Part shown: piece by piece, positions 1-9,730 of the stretch | Numbering within the stretch: the first letter of the stretch is position 1 | Layout: each line of letters opens with the position of its first letter | Source of the DNA: Gloeopeniophorella convolvens | Lineage: Eukaryota > Basidiomycota > Agaricomycetes > Russulales | Assembly: GCA_022496205.1 (NCBI GenBank) | Contig: WTXD01000343.1 | Span: 1-11,904, forward strand | DNA: 11,904 nucleotides | Direction of reading: 5' to 3' | The notes under the pieces: model-generated | What the model was told of the DNA's origin: nothing | The model's input: the letters and a program-made list of their open reading frames with translations, nothing else | Databases searched by the model: none | Made by a program: the position numbers and the translations under genes

Positions 1-55
1 GATCGATGTGACGTTCGCTCTCGACACGCTGCGCCCGTCTCTAGATGTGCGATGA
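1..55 (+). CDS. Possible last codons of a plus-strand gene cut by the window edge
   Basis: Frame 2 is open from the first base and reads 17 codons (IDVTFALDTLRPSLDVR) to a TGA at 53-55. The composition looks protein-like, and a plus-strand gene ending here would be convergent with the ligase gene that ends at 668. The piece is far too short to assign to a family, and an open frame of this length is common by chance. No poly(A) signal was recognised after it. Treat it as a hint only. Confidence 0.15.
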   Translation, partial: IDVTFALDTLRPSLDVR

Positions 56-667
56 CCGTTGAATAGCACTTCCTGATGCAACAAAGGGTGTCGCACGCGT
101 TTCTGCTCCTCTAAAGCCTACTCAAAGGTGAACACTGAACTCGTGTCTGAGTTCGACCACGATGCTCGCTGACCTTGTTGCGTCGGTACTCCTGTGACAC
201 TGACTTGTCCAGTACATGGCGTGGAGGCTGCTTGAACGACGCTTTTCTGTCTGCAAACATTTCCATGGCCCGGTAGTGAAAGATCGTAAGCGCAAACAGG
301 CCGTGAGGCGCCAGTGGCTGCTAAGCGCGCCTCGAGGACCGGGGAACCGGGCCGGTACTCCTTGGGCATGTGACCACCATCAACCGCCATCTGCGGTCAT
401 GTGGAGAGCAACCACGTGCATGAAGTTCGAACGCATTCAATCCACTCTCGAGAAATTGCCCTCATTTATGTCAAGGTATAATCGAATACATCTGTCAAAC
501 GCAACAAGCATGCTCGCCAACCCGAAAGTAAAAGCTCTTCCAAGAAATGTATACAGGCACGTCAGGCCATACTTACCACCCATCAATAGTGCAGCACTGT
601 CTTGATTCTATCTCCTTCAGCTGTCGCCGTCTGCATGAAGTGTTCCATGGCCTATGAACCGTTAGTC
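56..667. other. Intergenic stretch with no recognised gene
   Basis: There are open frames at 216-605 (+, 129 codons) and 118-390 (-, 90 codons), but neither product resembles a family I know, and both are rich in Arg, Ser and Pro as expected for random GC-rich frames. No tRNA, repeat or transposon end was seen. The part next to 668 is probably the 3' untranslated region and terminator of the minus-strand ligase gene. Confidence 0.5.
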
Positions 668-2269
668 TCAAGTTACCCGCAGTTCGAAGCGACAGACCTC
701 GTTAGTGCTAAGGTATTTCTCCACGAATTCTCGGCCTAGCACTTCACGGACGACCGCGTCTTGGCGCGCGGCTTCCCTGGCGGAGTCGATCGTACGCCTG
801 AGGCGGCCCACGATACCCCTCTCTGCGAGCTCCTCCTCGCTCAGTTGGAATGCTGGCCCTTGTACCTCCTTGATCCCCAGCTCTAGGCCTTTCTCCACGC
901 CGGCCAGACCCACTCCGAGTATGGCCGCCAAAGCAATGTATGGGTTGGCAGTTCCATCAAGCGCGCGCACTTCGAAATGGTGGGAACCTGGGGCCCCAGT
1001 GAGTCGAACTATCGCCTCCCGGTTCTCCTCACCCCAGCAAGCGTACGTTCCACCCGACCAGATGCCATCTTCAACACGATCATACGACGCTGTCGTGGGA
1101 AGGGTGAATGCAGTGATCGATGGAAAGTGATCAAGGAGAGACTGAAGGAAGGAGCGTTCAAGGGGTGTCATGGTTGTATCACGATTGGTGTTGGGGTTGG
1201 CCGGTGGTGGGTTGGCCGGTGGCTGAGATGTAGCGTGCACGGATATGTGAGCATGTGCTGCGCTACCGCCTGAGCCGCCGTTCACGCAACTTAGTCCAAG
1301 ATGCTGGCATATATGCGTGCAATTTGAAACTCACAGGTATCAGGGTAGACCCGCGGAGCAAACGTAGCATGGAAGCCATACTTCGCTGCGACGTTGAGAA
1401 TCGTTTCCCGGGTGAACACGACGGCATCGGCAGCTTCCAGAGGCGGCAGTGGCCCGGTCACTATTTCATACTATCCGGTTTGGACCTAAAATCAGTTCAG
1501 TGCTCCTGATATAGGTCGTCCCAGCCCACACCTGTCCAGGAGCTGCCTCTGCGTGGTACATCAGAAGCTCGATATCTCCAGATTGAAGAACGTCGGCGAT
1601 CTCCTCAAGGCATTTCGCAACGTTGGATCCTGACAGCATCTTGCGAGATGACGCCCATGGATAATCGCTGACGGCCTCGATGGGATTTGTTGACTTGAGA
1701 AGGATGAATTCCGTCTCTATTCCAACCAGGAACTCTGCGCCCGCGGCTTTTCCCCGCCTATTAACGTACCCATCAACAGCCCATTCCAGAACCAATGCAC
1801 TGGGAGGGACTCACCTGACGACATCTCTAAGAAGCCCCCGAGGGCACAGGGGTACCTTCAGCGCATCTTCTCCCGTCCTGCTCCCAGCAGTGACCAGCTT
1901 CTCTTCGAACCAACCAAACAAAGTCGCATGTCCAGGGGCATATTTGGAAATGCGAATGGATGATAGATCGGGAGTGAGTAGATACTCCCCGTCACCGGAA
2001 AATCCAGGTGCAAGAGAGACCCCGATCAAGCCGAAAACGGCCTTTGTGATCCCAACTCCAGGACGTGAGGCCGTCAGCAGCTCCCGGAAGGCGGAAACTG
2101 GGATGACACGGTAGCGGGTGTAGTTCGTGAAGTCGACCCACTGCAGACGAACGTATCCTATGCCTTGGTACTGTAGCTTGTCCAGTACATGATTGCCTTG
2201 CCCCAAGCTCGGAAGTTTGACCGACGTCGGGAGATACTGTAAACCGTACGTGACTTCTGACTTTGACAT
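668..2269 (-). CDS. Glutamine synthetase-fold ligase (FluG/GlnA-like), four exons
   Basis: The gene is complete. Exons are 2269-1815, 1757-1532, 1470-1335 and 1269-668, with introns of 57, 61 and 65 nt, all GT-AG. The joined frame is 1419 nt, giving 472 residues, ending in TGA at 670-668. The N-terminal beta-grasp domain is at about residues 36-135 (VRLQWVDFTNYTRYRVIPV). The catalytic barrel then shows: GIETEF with E166/E168; YHAEAAPGQYE with E222 and E229 across the exon 2/3 junction; CGSAAHAHISVH with H278/H280, made by the exon 3/4 junction; the ENREAIVRL strand (N355, R356, R361); and FEVRALDGTANPY with E372 and R374. These match the metal and glutamate ligands of glutamine synthetases, so an active ATP-dependent ligase is likely. 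The length and motifs are those of the long bacterial-like/FluG C-terminal type, not the short (~355 aa) primary eukaryotic enzyme. The substrate may therefore be an amine rather than ammonia (inference). No FluG-type amidohydrolase domain precedes it. The start ATG at 2269 was chosen because it suits family length; an in-frame ATG at 2320 would add 17 residues. Confidence 0.92.
1196..1222. repeat. 15-nt tandem repeat inside the ligase gene
   Basis: The 12-mer gttggccggtgg occurs at 1196-1207 and again at 1211-1222, a 15-nt period. On the minus strand it encodes a Pro/Ala/Asn-rich stretch (PPANPPPANPN, about residues 290-300) between the GSAAHAH motif and the TPLERSFLQSL helix. This is a surface-loop position in the family. 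The 15-nt period keeps the frame, so it reads as a tolerated in-frame slippage expansion. Confidence 0.7.
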
Positions 2270-2357
2270 CTGGACTTTGTGGACTAGCACTATCGACGAG
2301 TTGTGGATGGGAGCGTACAAGAGGGCCCGGGTGTGCTTACAGTGTATGGGGTCTTGG

Positions 2358-2367
2358 TTTATCTATA
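2358..2367 (-). promoter_or_regulatory. TATA-like / GATA-containing element upstream of the ligase
   Basis: On the minus strand this reads TATAGATAAA, about 90 nt upstream of the ligase ATG. It is TATA-like and also contains AGATAA, a match to the HGATAR site of fungal nitrogen-regulatory GATA factors. The duplicated copy at 9840-9849 has TATAGCTAAA, which keeps the TATA-like part but loses GATA. No transcription start is known, so the role is inferred from position. Confidence 0.3.
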
Positions 2368-3893
2368 TCGGCCTAGCTGGCCCCGACGTAACCCCGTGAT
2401 ATGATGGTGGCCAGGAATGACAACCCATTACCCTGAAGCTAAGGTCTCAGACTCGAATTGCAGGTGGAATTGTGGGTGTTGTGATATCGTGGATGTGTAA
2501 CGAAACGGGCATTGTATCGGCGCCCGCGCCTTGCAACTCGATCCTCAAGGTATTGGGCGGTCCGTCTTTCACAGGTGGTGCGGTGCGGAGGATGACAAGT
2601 GGGGACCAGAGGTCAACCCATCGATTCATCGCCGCTCCGCACATCCTGGCTGAAGTACTTTCGCGGCGCCACCGGTAATGAAGGGCACTGGTGACGCTGC
2701 ATGGTTTCGGGAAAGGCACGGAGCGGCAAGTTAATCGCCCGCGGCCACCATGGTCAGCGCTTGTCGGCACTCGCCGCTCGACAGTTGCCAGGCCCCCAGT
2801 TCCGTTCACTTGCGAACCTCCGCGCCGTTCAATACTCACAGATGCTTTCAACGCCGTTCCTCGTACAAGACTACTTCACCATCCTGCTTACTCTGTTGCC
2901 GTGAATGTCGATTGAATGCTTTCTGCTTGGCCGCACGATTCGTAGATCTGGACGGGGCAGTCACTCGCGGCTCTCGCCGTCTGACATGCGCCACCCACAC
3001 GTAGCCTTCCGTCGCTCCTGGCCCTCGGATGTGGCACTCCGCCAGTGACCACCGACTTCTCGGGTCAGCCAGGAGTCGTCATTGGGAGCACTGGCGAGAG
3101 AAGAAGACTACAGTTTACAGCTGCACCTAGCGCTGGCACGCTGGTCATGGAGTTAGGATTGGTGCGATATAGGTAATGCACCCTTTCTTTAAAAGGTCTC
3201 CGCTTCGCAATCGAAGCAGGGTGACCGGTGACAGAGTTCCTGCGCTGACAAAGTTGGATTCTCATGAAGGTCGCAGGTTGGGCCAGTATTCTGATGCTGG
3301 ACGTTGAACGTAACGTTGAACCCCTTCATGTGCTGTCAACCGGATGGAGCGCGAGCGTCAGCCTGATTCGAGATTCTCACGAAGTCAGGCCCTGATTAAC
3401 GTGGTCGTGCATCATTCAAAACCAAGATACTTAAGAGACCAATCTGCCTTCCGAAACCGAAATGAAGCAGTGCAGGATAGCGATTCGCGAAGCGTCGTCA
3501 AATCGTCTAGCAGCATGTTCAATGTACATCGAAGACCAGGGGCAGTGGGTCATTCTAGAAATAAACCTATTTATCCCGCCTTGATACGTCGAGTTGGAAA
3601 GATGGGACTCTATCCACCTGTGAGCGCCAGTATAGCTCTATCTCCGTGCCCCTCCGAGGCAACCTTCATGCAACGCAAACCCGGGGCGCATATGCATTTC
3701 CGCAAACTGTGACAATCTATTCATACTGGGACATAGTGGCGCTGGGTTCCCGGCACCATTTGACTCATTTAGATATGCTCATCGGACACGAGGGGTCTCG
3801 AGCCACCCCGGCGGGCCTTCTGTGGGCTCATGATCGTGGAGGTTTAGAAGGTCCTGTCTTCTCGGGGGTCAAGAAGAACCTCGCCAGACTGCG

Positions 3894-3905
3894 GATAAGA
3901 GATAA
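3894..3905 (+). promoter_or_regulatory. Paired GATA motifs upstream of permease A
   Basis: GATAAG (3894-3899) directly followed by AGATAA (3900-3905) lies 65-76 nt before the permease A ATG. The second motif fits the HGATAR consensus of AreA/Nit2-type nitrogen regulators; the first has G in the H position. The same pair is unchanged at the same distance in the duplicate (11367-11378), inside a run identical between the copies although nearby sequence carries many indels. Nitrogen control would suit an amino acid permease. Binding is not shown. Confidence 0.4.
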
Positions 3906-3969
3906 CAGAAGCAATAAGTAGGCGGCCTTCCCCGTGGCAGTGTTCCCAGGACCTCGCTAACCTTGCACC

Positions 3970-6290
3970 ATGGGAAGTGACAGAATGCTTCACAAGACTA
4001 AGGTCAATGATCCTCTTCAAAGTCCCGTAGAGCCTACAAGATCCAGAGACAGTGATGATGCTCATCTCGCCGCTCTTGGGTACAAGCAAGAGCTCAAACG
4101 CGATTTTACGCCTTGGGAATTATTCGGCATTGCATTCAGCGTCATCGGACTGTTTCCTTCCATAACGTACGCTGCACCAAACTTGACTAATCGCTTTCCG
4201 GAATGAATGCCCAATGTAGGTCTGTGATGGCGTTCTCGGTTTCAAACGGCGGGCCTATCGCAATGGTCTGGGGGGTAAGGCATAGTGCCTTTTGCCGAGC
4301 CCACGAGCACTGACTGACATTCGTAGTGGGCTATATGTGGCTTCTTCTTGATGTGTATCGCTTTGGCCTTAGCCGAGCTTGGCTCTGCCGCTCCTACCTC
4401 TGGCGGGCTATATTATTGGACCCACACGTTTGCCTCGCCTCGATACAAGAATCTGCTCTCATGGGTAGTCGGGTGTACGCTGCTGCTATGGCTATAATGT
4501 TACTTTACTCGGCTGATACATATCACAGATTCCAACACCATTGGTCTAATTGCGGGGGTTGCTGGCATTGACTGGGGCTGTGCTCAACAGTTAATGGCAG
4601 CGGCGAGCATCGGATCGGATCTTACGTTCACACCAACAAATGCACAGACCTTGTAAGTCTGAGTCAATTACTGTCTTCTTTGACATTTTATCAAGCGAGG
4701 ACTACACAGCGGTGCATTTGCGGCTGTTGTCGTGGTCCATGGCATCGTCGGTAGTGTGGCTGCTAAATATATAGCTCGATTGCAGACCATCTACGTTGTC
4801 CTGAATATCCTGTGAGTCTGACGATCCTTGACTCCGTATGCGAGTGTCTCATGGCTTCGCAGGCTCTGTCTTGGCATTATAATTGCTGTACCTGCTGCCA
4901 CTCCAAATGAATTCAAGAACTCAGCAAAGATTGTCTTCACCAGCCCAGGGTTCCGGAACCGTATGTTATCATCGAATTCCAAGTACATCGCTGAACCTGG
5001 TGATCAGTGTCCGGATGGCCCAACGGATTTGCCTTCATACTCAGTTTCCTCACTCCTCTCTGGACCCTAGGTGAGTACACACAACCCCTACAAGGAAGTA
5101 GTTCATAGTAGATCCCCTTGTAGCTGGATTTGATGCACCTATTCATATCAGCGAAGAAGCATCGAATGCAAGGGTTGCAGTTCCGTGGGCCATTGTAGGT
5201 TCGACCGCGATCGGCGTCGTTCTGGGATGGGGTATAGCACACTGTTCTATTCGTATGCAGTTCATTTAGGGTTCACGGCACCCTAGGTATTATGCTCGCG
5301 TTGGCCTTCAACATGGGCACAGACACGGCATCCATTATGAGCAGCCAATACGGACAACCAATGGCACAGGTGACATTCCATTTCTCCATCCGTTTAGACG
5401 GCATCCAAACTTCTCGCTAGATCCTGTTCAACAGCTTCGGGAAGAATGGCGTATTGGCTGTTTGGGCAGTCATCGTTGTCGTACAGTCGGTCTACCCCTG
5501 CTCCCTAACTGCACCTCACTAAGGAATGTCTAGGTTCATGATGGGCATGAGCTCTGTGTGTAATTTATAACGCGACCACCGCGATGCCGGTGTCTGACCA
5601 ACACTTCTCAGGTTACAGTTAGCTCGAGGCAAATCTTTGCATTCAGGTACCTTTTTCTTCAGTCATCTATAACTTCCCTCTCTTGACACGATACTAGTCG
5701 CGACGGTGCCCTCCCGCTGTCGGGATTGCTTCGTCGCGTGAACAAGCATACGCGTACCCCTATCTACGCAGTTTGGTTCTCTGTGACTATTGCCCTTCTC
5801 TGTGGGCTTCTCGCATTTGCAGGCTCCGCAGCTATCAGCGCCGTCTTTACGATGGGAATCGCAGCACAATATCTTGCATTCATCATACCAATCAGCTGTC
5901 GTTGGCTAGGCCAAAATAACTTCAGGCACGGGCCATTCTACCTGGGCATCTTTGTGCGTTTTGTACCTTTTTGTCACTCTCCACCATCATTGACACGGTT
6001 GGAATTGGTAGAGTCTGCCTGTATCTGCGATAGCAGCACTTTGGATGACATTCCAACTCGTCGTCTTCATGTTCCCCACAGATCCGAACCCCACGGCGGC
6101 CACGATGAACTATTCGACTGTGGTATGGGGCGGCGTCCTCGTTCTCTCGCTCATCTACTTCTACTTCCCGAAATACGGTGGGATATACTGGTTTACGGGG
6201 CCCGTATCGACACTGGAAGACAGCGACAGCTTCCGGAGCGACGTCCATGCCGATGAAAAGGATTCTTCCATCGAGAAAGCACGTTCGTAG
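3970..6290 (+). CDS. APC-family amino acid/GABA-type permease A, 14 exons
   Basis: A plasma- or vacuolar-membrane importer of the amino acid/choline/GABA group of the APC superfamily (TC 2.A.3.4-like), about 12 membrane helices, 544 residues. Exons: 3970-4166, 4220-4274, 4327-4474, 4529-4652, 4710-4811, 4863-4960, 5008-5070, 5124-5231, 5287-5369, 5421-5485, 5534-5555, 5612-5646, 5698-5953, 6012-6290. Introns are 47-58 nt, all GT-AG, and the joined frame is 1635 nt ending in TAG. Family marks: GYKQELKRDFTPWELFG at about 37-53 before helix 1; NGGPIAMVWGW in helix 1-2; AELGSAAPTSGGLYYW at 100-115; GFDAPIHISEEASNA at 264-278; SSRQIFAFSRDGALPLSG around 360-377; and YGGIYWFTGPVSTLED near the end, before a charged cytosolic tail. 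Exon 11 is only 22 nt. The gene is divergent from the ligase and followed by paralogue B. The substrate (amino acid, GABA, choline or polyamine) cannot be read from sequence. Confidence 0.93.
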
Positions 6291-6922
6291 GGTGGTATCA
6301 CGACTACGAAATGTAGAATCTGACAGTGTCATCATGTATAACCACGGGACGAGACTTCTGTATCACCCTTCGAGTTCTGTGCTCAATTCGGCATCGCTGC
6401 AGTGGGCTTGGCAAGTTCTCGCAGCTGGCCGTGTCACATCAGTGTACATGTGCCGATACACCAAGCGCCGCCCGCTTGACGCGCTTTCCCACCTCTGGCC
6501 ATGTGCACTTGGCGTTTACACGCCGCGCCAATCGTTCGCTAGCCATGGCACCGGCACCGGTCGGCGCGCCGGGTGAGTATATTACATAATACGGACTCCG
6601 AGAACTGCAATCGCAGTCACCGTCAGGGTCTGCGAGCGCCTTCACTCCCGTATCAGTCAAGGCACAGACAACCCAATGTAGCCTGCAGGTCCTTCTGCTG
6701 CTAAATAGCTTTTTCTATCAGCCTCAGTAGGGCCACGAGGCACTTCCTGACGTTGACCAACAGATCGAGAAGCACCTCAGAGTTGCGCCGACCCTTAGGC
6801 GGTCTTTCCCCCCCCCACTAGAGGGCGGGGAAGCCGTACGCGATTATGGAGCCTCGGATGGCATAAGTATGCCGCTCTTGAACCTTTCCCAACAGTCCCA
6901 CCCACTGCTTCTGTTCTGTGCA
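6291..6922. other. Spacer between permease A and permease B
   Basis: It should contain the terminator of A and the promoter and leader of B. It shows no clear similarity to the spacer upstream of A, so the two tandem paralogues probably have different control. A C-tract lies near 6810. A short open frame starts at ATG 6545 and meets a good donor (GTGAGT at 6573). Splicing to an acceptor at 6977 would keep frame with permease B, but the 405-nt intron would be far longer than any other here. I see no RNA gene or repeat. Confidence 0.45.
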
Positions 6923-9283
6923 ATGCGTGTACCCAGTGCGCGTGCCGAGACCACCCCTGACCTCTCACCTTTTCCAGAAAAGCTCGCGGGAGTCACTGAT
7001 GGTGACAACCTTCTTCTTGCCAGTCTCGGATACAAGCAGGAGCTCCGACGCGAGTTCACGCCCTGGGAGTTATTCGGGCTAGGGTTCAATGGTATTGGGG
7101 TGTTTCCTTCTATAGCGTGCGTCTCGCTGTTACTCCTCAACCGCCCCGTTGCTGACCCCCAAATGCCCTCGTAGCTCCGTTATTGCATACGCTGTTTCGA
7201 ACGGCGGACCTTTCGCGGTTGTGTGGGGGGTAAGATCGCGACTGGCTCCGGCACATGCGCACACATATTCATCGGTACCGACAGTGGGCCATAAGCAGTT
7301 TCTTCTTGCTCGCAGTCGGTTTGGCGATAGCAGAGTTAGGATCCGCCGCTCCAACATCCGGCGGATTGTACTATTGGACACACAAGTTCTCGTCTCCTCG
7401 TTTCAAGAACGTGCTGTCCTGGGTCGTTGGCTGTCAGCATCTATCATACTTCCTTACCCGAGTATACTGATTGGTTTTACAGACTCGAATACCATCGGTC
7501 TCGTTACCGGGCTTGCTGGGATAAACTGGCAATTCTCTGAGCAGGTGATGGCAGCAGCAAGCATCGGATCAGATCTCTCATTCGTACCAACTTCAGCCCA
7601 AACCTTGTATGTTCGGGATTCGCTCTCGCTGTCATGGCTCGGAGCTGATGGTCACGGAACATATAGTGGGGTATACGCCGCCACTCTGGCCACACAGGGT
7701 CTCGTTTGCAGCGTAGCCGCGAAGTACATCGCGCGAATACAAACCATATATGCCGCTCTCAATATTCTGTAAGCCAGACGTTGTTCGTTGGGTTGTCATA
7801 TCTCTCAACTTTCCGTAGGTTGTGTTTTGCTATCATCATCGGGGTACCTGCGGCTACCCCGAAGGAATTCAAGAATTCGGCCAAGGTGGTTTTCACCAGC
7901 GCAGGGCTCCAGAACCGTGGGCCATCATGCACCGCTGTTGGCATACGTCTTCAACTGATCTACGACCGCAGTTTCTGGATGGCCAGATGGGTTTTCCCTC
8001 GTGCTCAGCTTCCTTGTACCCGTCTGGACGCTCTGTATGCACGTCCTTCCAGCTCGATCTCGCCACGTTAAGTACTTTATAGGTGGCTATGACGCTCCGG
8101 TCCACATTAGCGAAGAAGCATCGAACGCGAGCTTCGCTGTCCCATGGGCCATTATGAGCGCCACGGTCGTCACTTTAGTTGTCGGCTGGGGTAAGAGTGA
8201 TCGTCCGCGCGCATTGCTATCTCAGCTGATTGGCCTCGAAGGAATCAACATTGCCTTGGCGTTTAATATGGGAACAGATATGGAAGCTATCGCGGGCAGT
8301 GAATTCGGCCAGCCTATGGCCCAGGTACGTAGCATTACCATTCTACGCCCCATTTTCAGCCCAAGTGATTTCCTTTCCTAGATTCTGTTCAACAGTTTTG
8401 GAAAGAGAGGCGCTCTGGCCGTTTGGGGAGTAGTCGTTGTCACACAGTTAGTCCGACGCTTGCCTCTACTCCTTCCCGGTAATGATATTCATAGGTTTAT
8501 AATCGGCATGACTCTCGTACGTTGCACTCTGCACCACGTCTGACAAACGTGTCTTCTTACGCAACCCGCAGCTCACAGTCAGTTCAAGGCAGATATTTGC
8601 CTTCAGGTTTGTCTCACCTCTTCCTCGGACTAAACGACCCTCATCTTTCGCTGATTAGCCGTGACGGTGGACTCGTATTCTCAACAATCCTCCGGCGCGT
8701 GAATAAACACACCCACACGCCCATATACGCTGTCTGGTTCTCTGCGTCCATCGCGCTTCTCTTTGGACTGCTTTCGTTCGCGGGGACAGCTGCGATCGGC
8801 GCCGTATTCTCGCTCACCGTCGCCGGCCAGTACCTCGCGTTCCTCGTTCCGGTCTCCGCGCGCTGGCTCGGCAAGAATGACTTCAAGCCCGGGCGCTTCC
8901 ACCTCGGCGTCTTGGTGAGCACCGTTTGTCGTCTTTAGCACACACGCCCGACGTCTGATGGCGAGCAGAGCCTACCCGTGGCTACGATAGCAGCGCTGTG
9001 GATGGTCTTCATCCTCGTTGTGTTCATGTTTCCCACGAGCCCGGGCCCGACTTCCGCGACGATGAACTACACGGTCGTCGTGTGGGGCGGAGTTATCATT
9101 CTCTCGCTCATCTACTTTTACTTCCCTACATACGGCGGGGTGTACTGGTTCACTGGGCCCGTGTCGACGCTCGAGGACAGTGACAGTTCCCGAGGTGATG
9201 TTACCATTGAAGAGAAGGGCTCGGTGGTTGGGAAGATGTACCAAGAGGAGCTACTGGTTGAAGTTGACGGCAACCGGGCGTGA
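6923..9283 (+). CDS. APC-family amino acid/GABA-type permease B, 14 exons
   Basis: A tandem paralogue of permease A, 555 residues, intact. Exons: 6923-7116, 7175-7229, 7285-7432, 7483-7606, 7667-7768, 7819-7916, 7972-8034, 8083-8190, 8242-8324, 8382-8446, 8495-8516, 8572-8606, 8659-8914, 8969-9283. The joined frame is 1668 nt ending in TGA. Exons 2-13 have exactly the lengths of those in A and the same phases, while intron sequences have diverged. Family marks: GYKQELRREFTPWELFG; AELGSAAPTSGGLYYW; GYDAPVHISEEASNASFAVP; SSRQIFAFSRDGGLVFS; GVYWFTGPVSTLEDSDSS. The start at 6923 gives 35 residues before GYKQE, against 36 in A; an in-frame ATG at 6869 would add 18. The C-terminal tail is 12 residues longer than in A, with KMYQEELLVEVDGNRA at the end. 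The differing helix and tail residues allow a different substrate range or trafficking from A (inference). Confidence 0.93.
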
Positions 9284-9730
9284 TTGTCCTTTCAGATAGA
9301 TACAGTCATTGTATGACTAGGAGCCATGATATAAGGCTAGTGTACTCGAGATGACGGTCAAGGTAGGAACGAAAAGGTCAAATGGGAGGCAAGGCGATGT
9401 AATCGAAGGTTGTCGAGCTGTGACCACCCGCAGAAGACCGGCAGGTGTCAGCATCTCATCGTAGCCGTACGGACCAAAGCCACGACCGAGAAGGTGCCTC
9501 GCATGCATTCAGGGAGGCGTGCCGCCGGCGCGTAGAGCGCAGGGCAACCCTGGCCATGCCCTGTAGATGCCTGTTGAGTAACGGTAGCGCCCCCGAAATA
9601 AGATGACAATGTCCAGCGAGACAATCTAAGATCTATTGATATCTAGAGGGGTCCCAGAGCCTTGACCGTCACAACGGCACCTTCTTGAATACGCTCCTTT
9701 GAATCCCATCGTCTTGCACCTCTAAAACCC
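9284..9730. other. Spacer downstream of permease B with no recognised gene
   Basis: It holds the 3' region of permease B. On the minus strand a frame at 9508-9317 contains a protein-like patch (GFGPYGYDEMLTPAGLLR). A second minus-strand frame, running from the repeat edge down to a TGA near 9673, reads VKVRVLEVQDDGIQRSVFKK. I cannot join the two by a convincing splice model or place either in a family. No similarity to ligase exon 1 was found here, although a full duplicate unit should have it. Confidence 0.4.

Larger units (their letters stand above)
2270..3969. other. Divergent intergenic region between ligase and permease A
   Basis: About 1.7 kb without a confidently recognised gene. It must hold the promoters and 5' leaders of the ligase (leftward) and permease A (rightward). 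Short open frames are present, notably a minus-strand frame at 2447-2851 and plus-strand frames at 2691-3004. Comparison with the duplicate shows frame-breaking indels in most of them, so I do not call genes here. Two patches that look like possible coding relics are described in the findings. Confidence 0.55.
2256..4440 (+). repeat. Segmental duplication, copy 1 (ligase promoter, spacer, start of permease A)
   Basis: This segment matches 9731-11904 in direct orientation. It runs from the first codons of the ligase, across the 1701-nt divergent spacer, and into permease A exon 3. Landmarks kept in both copies include the block around ctagctggccccgacgtaac, ggatgtgtaacgaaa, ctttctttaaaaggtctccg, and the permease start ATG (3970 and 11443). 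ATG-to-ATG distance is 1701 nt in both copies although internal indels differ. By eye most blocks are roughly 85-95% identical. Copy 1 is taken as the functional version because both flanking genes are intact. Confidence 0.93.

Noticed and set aside
705..1273. Plus-strand open frames of 141 and 98 codons
   Set aside because: They lie antisense to ligase exon 4, whose frame carries clear GS motifs; they are shadows of its codon bias.
2340..2400. Transposon terminal repeat near the edge of the duplicated block
   Set aside because: No inverted partner or target-site duplication is visible at either end, and similarity continues smoothly into the permease gene, so plain segmental duplication is simpler.
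3180..3240. Possible tRNA or small RNA around the conserved ggtctccgcttcgcaatcg block
   Set aside because: No cloverleaf, no A/B box pair and no CCA-proximal stem can be built; conservation with 10685-10740 follows from the duplication.
5481..5540. Apparent frame break between permease A exons 10 and 11 (and 8441-8500 in B)
   Set aside because: Using donors GTCGGT and GTTAGT after CA splits a Gln codon and restores the frame in both genes, so there is no real frameshift.
5922..6335. A 137-codon minus-strand frame
   Set aside because: Antisense to permease A exons 13-14, with no recognisable domain; a shadow frame.
7149..7772. A 207-codon plus-strand frame
   Set aside because: It runs through several permease B exons and introns in a mostly wrong frame. 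The spliced model restores conserved motifs and frame, so this is a coincidental read-through.
8641..9244. Minus-strand frames of 86-93 codons
   Set aside because: Antisense to permease B exons 13-14; Arg/Glu-rich composition is typical of reversed membrane-protein codons.
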